DNA from: Phaeoceros laevis | Taxonomy: Eukaryota; Anthocerotophyta; Anthocerotopsida; Notothyladales | Direction of reading: 5' to 3' | NCBI GenBank assembly: GCA_049999765.1 | Contig: JBNGIQ010008867.1 | Span: 1-24,356, forward strand | DNA: 24,356 nt | Part shown: one piece after another, positions 7,782 through 17,494 of the stretch | How positions within the stretch are numbered: position 1 is the stretch's first letter | Layout: every line of letters starts with the position of its first letter | Notes under the pieces: model-generated | Told to the model about the DNA's origin: nothing | Databases searched by the model: none | The model's input: only the letters and a program-made list of their open reading frames with translations | Made by a program: the position numbers and the translations under genes

Positions 7782-10740
7782 ATGCCAACAGCAGCAACAT
7801 TGGGACTCCGGCTGGGAGGCGGGGAGTGTCGAACCCTTGTTATCAGTCCCCTTGCAGGGCGTCTACGCAGCTCCAGGGTGCTTGATCGGGTGGGAGCAAG
7901 ACTCAAGTGCACCATGGCTCCCAAACGGAAGCCATCGTCGGCTGTTGCCGCTGTAAATGCAAAGAAGATTAAAAAGGTAGTGGAGGAGGAAGAGGAGAAG
8001 CCATCGTTCCCGGAGCTTGACACTCCCGAGCCCCCGGTGAAGGAGGTTGATGCCAGGCGGGTACGCGTGCTCAAGCATGGGACTGCAGATCCCGCTTCTG
8101 CGGGTCCGGTTGTGTATTGGGTTTCTAGGGATCAGAGGTGTCACGACAACTGGGCTCTGCTCTACGCCGTGCAAGAGGCGGACAAAAGGGGCGTGCCGGT
8201 GGCGGTGGCTTTCAACCTGGTGGATTCTTTCTTGCACGCGCAAGCACGCCATTTTGGCTTCCTGCTGCGGGGTCTTCGCGCCATGGAGAAGAACTTGCAA
8301 GAATTCGGCATTCCCTTCTTCTTGTTCCGGGCAAGTGTTTCGTGCCACTGAGTGAGAACGGAAGGTCCGTTGATTTGGCTCATCAATGCCGACTTTTGAT
8401 GGGAATCGTCGTCTAGGGTATGGTAAAACATGCTCAAGTTTGCTGTATGTTGTTTTATGCAGGGAAAAGCGGAAGAGACCGTACCACAATTTCTCGACAG
8501 AATCAATGCCTCCCTCTTGGTCATGGACTTCTCACCGTTGAGGATAGGTCGAGTTTGGCGGAATGGAATTTGTGAAGCTGTTAAGCCAGGCACAGCCGTG
8601 CACGAAGTGGACGCACATAACGTGGTCCCGGTCTGGATTGCTTCAGAAAAATTGGAGTACAGCGCCAGGACTATCAGAAGCAAGATCCAGAAACTTCTGC
8701 CCCAGTTTTTGGTTGACTTCCCTAAGCAAGAGAAGCCGAGCAAACCTTGGGTGGACGAGGGGCCAGCACCCATATCCTGGGACGAACTCATAGGAGATGT
8801 TCTCAGGTACTAGTGTGGTTTTCTGCGTTAAGGTTTGAGCTTTTACCGGCAATCTGCTTCCGTCGCTGTTAGCGAAGTTTTCGGCCTGGTGGACCTTCTT
8901 TGACGATTTTTGGTCGTGTGGTATCCAGCAAAGGTGTTGAGGTTCCAGAGGTTAACTGGTGTGAACCTGGGGAAGACGCTGCAAGAGAGCATCTTTTAGG
9001 TCCGAAGAATGGATTCCTCAGTGTGCGCATAAAAAATTATGAGCAAAGGAATGACCCCAACAAGCCATTAAGCCTTTCTGGTCTATCTCCTTATTTGCAC
9101 TACGGACACATTTCTGCCCAACGATGCGCATTTGAGGCACGAAAAGTTCGAAAGACGTATCCAAAGGTTCTGTCTGACTCCTCTTGAACCTCCCAGGATT
9201 GTTTTCTTGTATTTGGGACAGTTGCATGCTAGAAAGTACTGGCGGTATGTCCGGTCTATGATGTGCGTTTGAAAATCTGCGTTATCTTCCCTAACGGTTC
9301 ACAACCTGGCGGAAAGAAAAGCATGCTGAGACCCGCTGCCAAAGGTTCTGTCTGACTCTTCTTTAACCTCCCAAGTTTGTTCTTTGGTATTTGCGACACC
9401 CTACATATTAGAAAGTACTGGCGGTATGTCCGGTCTATGATGTGCTTTGAAAATCTGCGTTATCTTCCCTAATGGTTTACAACCTGGCGGAAAGAAAAAC
9501 ATGCTGAGACCCCTGTTGCCGGTGCCTAGCATAAGGAGCAGAGTTGCATAGTTGCTGGCAGTGAACTTCCCTTTGTTTGTGTAACTGATTCCTTTTTTGT
9601 CGGTTCAGCCTGCAGACATATTTTTGGAGGAACTAGTTGTCAGGAGAGAACTTGCTGAGAATTATTGTCACTACCAGCCTAATTATGATAACATAAATGG
9701 AGCCTGGGAGTGGGCTCGCAAAACGCTCCGTGATCATGCAGGGGATAATCGCGAACACCTTTACTCGTATGCAGTTTTCATACTTGTGTAAACCTCTTGC
9801 GAAACTGGATGCTGTCTCTGAGAAGTCTCATTCAGTACTAGTATTACCTTTAAGACAGTGTCGTCGTGTTCTGTAGAGAAGAGCAGCTAGAGAAAGCCAA
9901 GACTGGAGATGCGGTAAGTGTTCCGTGATGCAAGTATTGTATGTCTCGGCATTTTTTTATTGTTGAAAGGGCAAGACAGTGAGTCTATGAGGGTGCATGG
10001 GACAGTACAGTCCATGTCAAACATATGTGCCTTTGTAGCTGATGTTCCATGTGGGAAAATTCATTTGCAGCTGTGGAATGCAGCACAGCTAGAGATGGTT
10101 CACTATGGGAAAATGCATGGTTTTATGAGGTAGGTACATAGTTCACGATGGGAAGGTTGTTGCTAAGAGCACTGTGTAGTTCTAGAGCTTTACTGCTGTA
10201 CCGTTGCAGAATGTACTGGGCAAAGAAGATTTTGGAGTGGACCACTAGCCCTGAAGAGGCTCTACGGATTGCTGTATATCTGAATGACAAGGTGGGGGAA
10301 AACCACGATGACTAGAAATGCGTGTTGAAGCAATCAAGGGGCAAATGATTGAGAGTACACGGTTTTTGTCTGTGATCAGTACGAGCTGGACGGGAGGGAT
10401 CCAAACGGTTACGTTGGCTGTATGTGGTCAATTTGTGGTGTCCATGACCAGGTACAGGGACTACCGCATCGGAGCCTTTGTTGTGTGCATTGTGAAAAAT
10501 GGTGTGCCCATCTTTCCTAAATTTCTGAAGGTGTCGCAGGGATGGGGAGAGAGACCTGTGTTCGGAAAGATTCGGTACATGAACTATGCTGGTTGCAAGA
10601 GAAAGTTTGACGTTGAAGGATACATTGCATATGTCAAGAGGATCACAAACCAGATCAAGCACAAGGCAAAAGGTCCCACAGGTCTTGATTCATGGTATAT
10701 TTGTGATGTATTGACAGACGCCTTATCTTCTACAGGGTGA
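7782..10740 (+). CDS. PHR: Class II CPD photolyase (light-dependent DNA repair), nine exons
   Basis: A flavoprotein that uses blue/UV-A light to split cyclobutane pyrimidine dimers, orthologous to Arabidopsis UVR2. Exons: 7782-8330, 8463-8806, 8929-9166, 9609-9766, 9877-9913, 10071-10129, 10210-10291, 10380-10451, 10540-10740, all in phase. The ATG at 7914 gives 535 aa and begins MAPKRK with a basic KKIKK (nuclear signal). An in-frame ATG at 7782 adds 44 residues and gives 579 aa. Family marks, numbered from the 7914 start, are [23 protein letters not shown] (305-319), [15 protein letters not shown] (338-352), [17 protein letters not shown], and the class II signature [20 protein letters not shown] split across exons 8/9. 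Intron 1 is GC-AG. Intron 3 holds a 178-bp tandem duplication. The C-terminal end is uncertain: a donor in exon 9 could join a tiny last exon ending KEQKK before a stop near 10830. Confidence 0.95.
9161..9513. repeat. 178-bp tandem duplication spanning a photolyase exon-intron border
   Basis: Copy 1 runs from 9161 and copy 2 from 9339 to about 9513, roughly 90% identical. Both start CCAAAGGTTCTGTCTGACTC and contain AGAAAGTACTGGCGGTATGT. The duplicated unit includes the last 6 bases of exon 3 and its GT splice donor, so a second copy of the donor lies at 9345. Confidence 0.9.
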
Positions 10741-11400
10741 TGTGATAGACCGGTGGCATCATCTTTTTCTGTGGCCTTATGAATTGCGCTGTTTCCTTCT
10801 ATAGGTTTTTGAAGGAGCAAAAGAAATAGGCGTTGCCAAATCCAGAGTTCCTTGCTGTGGTGTGCAGCTGGCTGCATCAAGTTTTCCCAATTGCATTGGA
10901 GAAATGCTAAGAGAAGTTTGCTGCAAAGAGGAGAACTGCTAAGAGAGGTTTGCTGCAAAGATGAACTGATGGTCCACTTACGCCTGGACTTGCTATCTCA
11001 ACTTTGGCCAGTCATCCTACATCAGTGTTCCAACTTTACGTTTAAGAGGTAGAGATCCCAAGTCTGTCAGAACGACAGAGTCTTATCCTGCTGGATTTGA
11101 CAGCGCCAATCCTCATACTGACCCCTGTGGTGTTGTGCAGAATGGGGAAACATGCCACATTGTGCTTGATCTACAGTTAGTGTCCATGCAGTTGATTCCT
11201 GGGTCTGGCATACAGGTTGGGGCACTCCCAGGATGTTAGCTCGCTGTTCGGCTGGTAGTTGTTTGCTCCAGCAAGCAGAAGCGCAGTTTGTGGTTTCTTG
11301 TCTTCCCGTACTACGGTTTAAAGCGGGGTACGAGCTAGTGGAAGTTAAACAAGTACTGTGCACTGTGAAAGTTTGCAACTTGGGAAGAAAGTATGCTGCT
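10741..11400. other. Intergenic region between convergent genes
   Basis: About 660 bp between the 3' ends of the photolyase (+) and the PPR gene (-). It holds the 3' UTRs, a possible alternative last photolyase exon at about 10805-10830, and a 32-bp tandem repeat. No separate gene is supported. Confidence 0.5.
10905..10966. repeat. 32-bp tandem repeat, two copies
   Basis: TGCTAAGAGAAGTTTGCTGC followed by AAAGAGGAGAAC at 10905-10936 is repeated with small changes at 10937-10966. It is a simple slippage-type duplication downstream of the photolyase stop. Confidence 0.75.
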
Positions 11401-13821
11401 CTATTTAAGTGGAGTGGCTGCTCGATGTTGGATCTTTACGAGGGCTGCAGCCAGCTTACTGCTGTGACCACAGAAACCTGTCGCTTCCGCATGAGCATCA
11501 CGAAAAACAGAGTGGAAATCGACCAAAAATCCTGTCTCCCTCAACGTGACAAACAAGTCCTTCAACTTAACATAGATCTCTTTTATTTCACAGCAGTCGT
11601 CATTCCCCACCATAAATGCATGTACAAGTCCATCAGAATCACCAGCTCTCTCCTGGTCTTTTCCATGCTTGTGCCTTCCATCTCATTGCCTGAATCTCCG
11701 TGGCCCCAGTACTCTGATGAGCAGCAGCCAAAATGTTTGACATCAATACATATGCTACAGGGTCACTTTTNNNNNNNNNNGCAGCCAAAATGTTTGACAT
11801 CAATACATATGCTACAGGGTCACTTTTCTCCAACTTTACAGCACATTCAAATGCCTCTCGTGCAAGCTCTAGTGCCCCCCACTTCTGACAAGCACCCAAC
11901 ATACATTTCCAGATCTCGCTGTCAAGTTGACAAGGAATCTTCTTCACCAACTTCATCGCCATGTCCACACAGCCGACACGACCAAAGAGATAAACCATGC
12001 AGGTGTAGTGCTCAATGCCAGGAGTCATGCCATAGTCTCTGTGCATTGCCCTAAAGTATTTCTGTCCCGTCTCTAGAAGGCCCAAATGACTGCATACAGT
12101 GAGGACGCCAACAAATGTGCTGCTGTTCGGCTGTATGTCATCCAGTTTCATCTTTTGAAGCGAATCAAAGACAACTTTGCTTTCTCCTTGTCTTGAATAT
12201 CCTGCAATCAGTGCATTCCATGTCACGATGTCCCTTGTGGGCAGTGTATCAAACACCCTTTGTGCATCTACCATGCTCCCACATTTAGCATACATGTCAA
12301 TAAGAGAGCTTGCCACAAACAGATCCGAAACGCTGATTCCGATCCTGAAGATTTCAGCATGAATCTCTTTCCCTTCTCCAATCCGGCTACACTACTGCAA
12401 GCCTGCAAGAGCGAGACAAATGTGACAGGGTTAGCAAATGTGACCCCCTCCCGCTGCATGCGTGAATAAAAATCCAGTGCTTCTTGACCAAGCCCATGGC
12501 GAACATATCCTGCAACCATGGCAGTCCATGTGCCGACGTTTTTGCCTTGCAGATTGTCAAATACCTTCCGTGCATCCCCAAAGCTCCCACACTTTGCATA
12601 CATATCTACTAAACAGGTTCCAATGAGCACCTCACCTTCCAGTCCGCTTTCCACAATTTGGACATGGAACTGTTTCCCTCGACTCAGAGCTCCAACGATA
12701 GCATATGCTTGTAGGAGGAACACAAATGTTGCAGAATCAGCTGAAGTTGTACCATCCTGTTGCATACTGTCATAGATGTCGAGAGCCTCTTGACCAAGCC
12801 CGTGTTGCACATATGCTGCCATCATGGCATTCCACGTCACTACATCCCTTGCTGGTAGATTGTCGAACACCTCCCGAGCATCCTGTACGCTCCCACACTT
12901 TGCAAACATGTTTAGAAGACAGGTGCCAACCACCACATCAAATGTTAGCCCCCTTTCTTGAATCTGTGCATGAAGCTGCTTCCCACAATGTAGATCTCCT
13001 ACACTCGCACATGCCTGCAGGAGGCACTTGAATGTAATCACATTAGCCCTAGTGATGCCCTCACGTTGCATATTTGTGTACAGATCAAGGGCTTCTCGAC
13101 AAAGCCCATGTTGAACATACCCTGCAATCATGGCAGTCCATGTAACCACATTCTTCGTTGGCAAATTGTCAAACACATTGCGAGCATCCCCTAAGCTTCC
13201 GCACTTTGCATGCATATCGACCAAACAAGTGCAGACGTGCATATCAGGCTGACTTGTAGTCCTTAAAATATCAGCATGAACCTCCTTCCCAGAGGACAGG
13301 TCCTCTGCGGTGCCACATGCTTTAAGGACAGCTGCAAATATATGGCTATCAGGCTTCACCTGTAATTCTTGCATCTGTAGATAGAGGTCAATGGCCAGCT
13401 TAGACTGTCCATGACGAGTATGCGCCAAAATAATGGAAGCCCACATGTGTCTGCTCGGGACGTGGACTTTAGAAAAGACCTGTGCTGCCTCGTCTAACCT
13501 TCCATGAGAAGCATACATACAGATGATATGGTTGGCCAAAAATGCATTCGACTCATAGCCACTTCTGGTAACAAGGGTGTGAACACGGCTGCCGAGATGG
13601 AGATTCTTCTGCGCAACGCATCTCTTCAGGACACCATAGAACAGAGAGGTTTCAACATAGGATCCTTGCTGCACCAGGAAGTCCAATGCCTCAACAGCCT
13701 CGGTTACCGACCCTCCTTCCCAAACTTGCCTCCCGCGCGAAAGACCTTCTGTCTGTTCCAAACCAGCCAAACAAGTGTGGGGCCTTTCAAACGCGGGTCC
13801 TCTATGAAACAGGGCAGTCAT
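11401..13821 (-). pseudogene. PLS-class PPR gene with degenerate DYW-like tail, broken by two frameshifts
   Basis: An organellar RNA-binding PPR protein of about 800 aa if read through its breaks. The ATG at 13821 is followed by about 130 residues and then PPR units of about 101 residues (303 bp), each with MYAKCGS-, VTWTAMIAGY- and ACASVG-type helices, typical of plant P-L-S triplets. A one-base loss in GGAAAGAGATT near 12366-12370 shifts the frame. The frame resumes with HAEIFRIGISVSDLFVASSL and runs through the E motifs to QAMRWKAQAWKRPGESW, then hits a stop at 11639. A second shift there leads to VHAFMVGN (E+) and a DYW-like stretch ending at 11401. In that stretch the conserved HSE deaminase motif reads HSS, and the CxxCH and final DYW parts are absent. 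The breaks may be real or may come from poor assembly near the 10-N gap, so pseudogene status is provisional. Confidence 0.8.
11724..11827. other. 10-N assembly gap flanked by identical 47-nt ends
   Basis: Positions 11771-11780 are Ns. The 47 bases at 11724-11770 are identical to those at 11781-11827. The duplicate plus gap is 57 bp (19 codons), so the PPR frame stays open across it, but the protein appears to repeat SDPVAYVLMSNILA. Merging the ends gives the normal single PPR E-motif spacing, so this is a scaffolding artefact. Confidence 0.92.
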
Positions 13822-15361
13822 TTTAACAGTCTTATCCCATTTCTCAACTTTTCGGCGGTTTTATCAGCAACCTATCAATCTATATTTGACACGTCGAACA
13901 TTGAAATGAGGGTGTTGGAGGCCCATGATTCTGTATGAAAAGACAAGCAACCTGTGAAGTTTATGGTTATAATGCCTATTCTGCATTCTCAGAAACACTT
14001 CGAATCCGGGCACGAACGCCGCTCACAAGTTGGCAGTGAGTTGCTTTATCTCGTCAACCGTGATAGCCTACAACCACGAAGACAACCGACCATGAGCAAC
14101 AAGCCTTTATCCCAGTTTGAATTGCAACTTCAACTGCTCCTGCATCCATTCACACACAACTAACACAAACCCGAACAACAATGTCACCTGCTCTGTTCCT
14201 GCAAAGTCGTTGTCCGGGGTGAGAAATAGCATGCAATGACACTCCTTCCTGGTCACACCCACCCAGCCTGTCAGTGATAGCCATGTCTGCGCCAAGGCTG
14301 CCAAAGAAAGCCCCACAGCCGACCAGGCAATGCTCCGCCTCACCTTTCTCTCATTGGTACACAAGGGCAGTTCCAAAATCCCTGCTGCACTTCTGCAACC
14401 TTGTCGGCATAAAGTCTGCACATGAACCCGAGCAGAATAACATACTTGGACCACCTTGGCTACTGATGGACAGATATCCACCATATTTCATAGACACGAC
14501 TTCACAACTAAGCAGGTAGGTGCCTTGGTACCTACCTGCATGGGCAAAGTGGGGCTCCAAGGGTGTCCTTATGCTCCGCCAAACCCTAGTAGGCACAACT
14601 GAACGGGTAAGAGATCAACCACAAACCGCTTGCAACCCTTGAAATAACGTCTGAGCTGGAATACCTTAATCACAACAGCTGGAATACCCTTGTCGACACA
14701 GAAGAACGTGTCAGTCCTTCGTGCATATTGCTCAGAGAACTTGCGCATCAAATCCATGGATTTTTCACTAGGTTCAGCTGCAGTCCATCAGCAGCAGATT
14801 AGAATCGAGATAACTGGCAACCCCAGAATGCCGCAGCCAAAGCATTCTCAGTAGACATCAGCAGGCAATTAGGATATGCACCACAAACAGCATGAATGCA
14901 ATTTAGGGAAGACGTAGGGGCTGGGCTGGCTGTAGCTTACCAGCTGCTCGTACCAGCAGCTCCAGGCGGCGAGGAGGGCCGGTGGAGCCCTTACGAGATG
15001 CAGGAGCAGGTGCCAGGCGCAGGACGGCGAACTGGAGCTGGCAAGCGGCCGCCATCATGCGTTCCTCTTATCCGGTTCTTGATCAACCGAAAGGCCGCCT
15101 CCGCAATGTTCCGGCTTTCTGTTTGCCAATGACGCCAGTGAAGTGGAGAGGTACTGCTGTCTACTATCTTCCACTGGACTGCTACTAGTGAAAAACCCTG
15201 CAATTGCTACACCTAAATAACCGGCAGGGGTTTTTGGAATGTGGCACCGCTTCTGTGGCAAGGGCTGTGGCTGGAAGGGCTGTGCCTCGGAGGTTCGGGG
15301 TGATATGTGAACCCACCCTTCGAATTTCATCTTCATCAACGTACACCCAGGATCCAGGTCG
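13822..15361. other. Intergenic region between divergent PPR and CRR1 genes
   Basis: About 1.5 kb that must carry promoters in both directions. None of the short open frames here resembles a known protein. An in-frame TGA at 15308-15310 lies upstream of the CRR1 start and supports 15362 as the earliest usable ATG. Apart from a small hairpin I see no structure. Confidence 0.5.
14512..14539. repeat. Small inverted repeat
   Basis: GCAGGTAGGT (14512-14521) and ACCTACCTGC (14530-14539) form a perfect 10-bp stem with an 8-nt loop. Its role is unknown, and it lies in the PPR/CRR1 intergenic region. Confidence 0.6.
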
Positions 15362-16495
15362 ATGGTGTTGATGGAGGAACCGGTCGGAATGTGCCGCGGT
15401 ATGGCAGGAGATCAGCACCAGCTGAGGAAATTACCTGGAGGGAGCCTGCAGGTGAAGAGCCCAACAGGTAGGGGTGGCGTTCCCCCTTCCCTGCTTCCCC
15501 AGCCAAGCTGGCGCATCAGGTGCAGTGGCGGTGCCACCGCGCAGCGGCCGCAGCGCGGCGTGATCAAGGTGGTTGTGAATGGCGCCGGGAAGGAGCTCGG
15601 CATGGCTGCAGTGGCGGCTATCGGCACGACTCGGGGAATGGAAGTAGCTGGAGCAGTGGACAGCACCTGCGTAGGGCAGGATGCCGGCACAGTTGCAGGC
15701 CTGCAGGAGCCGCTGGAGATCCCTGTCCTCAACGACCTGGTGATGGTGCTAGGCTCGTTGTCGCAATCCACCTCCAGCGGAGTGATGGTGGATTTCTCGC
15801 ATCCCGATGCCGTGTACGACAATGTGCGGCAGGCCGCTGCCTTCGGATTGCGGAGCGTGGTCGCAGTCCCCGGCCTGGACCAAGGCGTCGTCTCTGCTCT
15901 GTCTACGTTCTGCGATAAGGCGAGCACAGGTCAGGTAGTCTGCCTGCCTGCATGGCTCCCCCCCCGCAGAGTTGCAAATGCAATGCGTGCTTGATGTCGC
16001 TGCTGCTCAGCAACTCATGCGGTTCCTGGCTTCCTCCCTCTCTCCCCCGGTATGTTGGTGCATCCAGGCTGCATAATCGCTCCCACCCTTTCCATAGGAG
16101 CCTTGCTTGTTCAGCAGGCGGCTGCATCCGCTGCCTTCAGATACAAGCACTTGGAGATTGTGGAGTCGGCGAGTAAACCGACATGCTTTCCATCTGCTGA
16201 AGCCAGGGAGCTCGCCAACAGCCTTTCAGGACTGGGCCGAATTTACAACCAGGCCAACGGCTCGGCAGTGTGGCCATCTCGAGGAGAGGTGGTAGGAGAC
16301 GGCGTGCATGTGCACAGCTTGGTGCTCCCTGGGCTGCTCTCCAGCTTAGACGCGAGGTTTTCCGGGCCCGGAGAGGTGCTCTCTTTCCGGCACGATGTCA
16401 CCGATCTGCGGGCTCTGATGCCGGGCTTGTTGTTGGCCATCCGCAGGGTGGTGCAGCTCAAATCTCTGGTTTATGGTTTGGACAAGGTGATGTGA
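15362..16495 (+). CDS. CRR1: CRR1-like dihydrodipicolinate reductase homologue (chloroplast NDH assembly)
   Basis: Homologue of Arabidopsis CHLORORESPIRATORY REDUCTION 1, a stromal protein needed to assemble the chloroplast NADH dehydrogenase-like complex used in cyclic electron flow. Two exons, 15362-15929 and 16068-16495, join in phase 1 (intron 138 bp) to 331 aa. After a 65-residue leader (expected transit peptide; its N-end is unusually acidic, so a later Met is possible) comes the Rossmann start IKVVVNGAGKELG. Family blocks EPLEIPVLNDLVMVLGS, CIIAPTLSIGALLVQQA, GLGRIYNQ, HSLVLPGLLSS and DLRALMPGLLLAIRRVV follow. The catalytic His-His-x-x-Lys motif of true DapB is missing: the site reads LEIVESASKPT. 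The protein is therefore not expected to make lysine, as known for CRR1. Its retention implies a working plastid NDH complex. Confidence 0.92.
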
Positions 16496-17494
16496 CTTTG
16501 ACCACCCGAACGTCTGGATTCTTGGGAGGTGAGACGCAATTATGGTAGCCACATCAGATGCGACCTATTCTGCGTGAGGCGCCATTTGGGTTTTTTCTGG
16601 AATGGAGAGTCGGACATGGAGATGGACTGTTGGGGTCCTTTGTGGCCGTCATAAGGACAACTGCCAGCTTGTGGTACAGACTATTGTAGAGAGCGGCGTA
16701 TCACCTTTCCCCATCACTCACATATGCAAGACTCTGTTTGTGGTGTACATCCCGATTGTGGAGGTGGCGGACTGCCTGAAATCCTCGCCGTTTGCTGCAT
16801 CTGTAGTCAATTCTTTTCAAAAAGTTGTGGGTCAGGCAACACTTACGTGATAATGTGGAGAGGGAGGAAGGCCTCCTTTTGAGGCCCGGACATACCGTTG
16901 AAGCTCCTGAAGAGCAGAATGTGGATGTCACCGAAAATCGAATTCACACCATAAATTCTCACACCATGATTTCATTCTGCGAATTCATGTGATGGCGAAG
17001 GCCAAGCGTCACACTCACGGCTTACTGCAAACAGCTTTTGTGAGCGTTTTTTACAAGAAGTGTTCAAGACTCTGTCAACGGGGAAGAAAAAGCAAATACA
17101 CTACTAGAGCAAGCAACGAGTCATCCCCAAGTCAAGCTCGAAGGACAAGTAAGCTACAGTACCTTTAAAGAAACCTGTCGCTCGCTCTGGATTACGATTG
17201 GAGCATCTACAGGCTGCTACCCGTCTGATGACGACTCCACTTGACTTGGAAACGAGATACGGACAGAACTTGTGACGAGCGGACCAAACATCTCCCTCAC
17301 TGGCCGGAGAGAAGAAGTCGTGACCCAGAAATGCGTGCATCGCAGACTAAGTTACAAGTCAACCCGTCCCTAGGCCTGATGAAAGCTTGTGCAACCTCTG
17401 AAGGCGGAATCCTGAGGAGCGCCTGGGGCCCCCAGGAACCTGCCTCCCTCCGATACATACATGCATTCTGCAACCTCTGTCTCTCTTGAAAGAG
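16496..17494. other. Intergenic region before the lectin receptor kinase
   Basis: About 1 kb between CRR1 and the receptor kinase, both on the + strand. It should hold the CRR1 3' UTR and the promoter of the kinase gene. Short open frames (e.g. 16602-16850) show no recognisable protein. Confidence 0.5.

Noticed and set aside
11233-12054. 273-codon plus-strand open frame
   Set aside because: It lies antisense to the PPR gene, spans the N gap and has no domain. It is a shadow frame.
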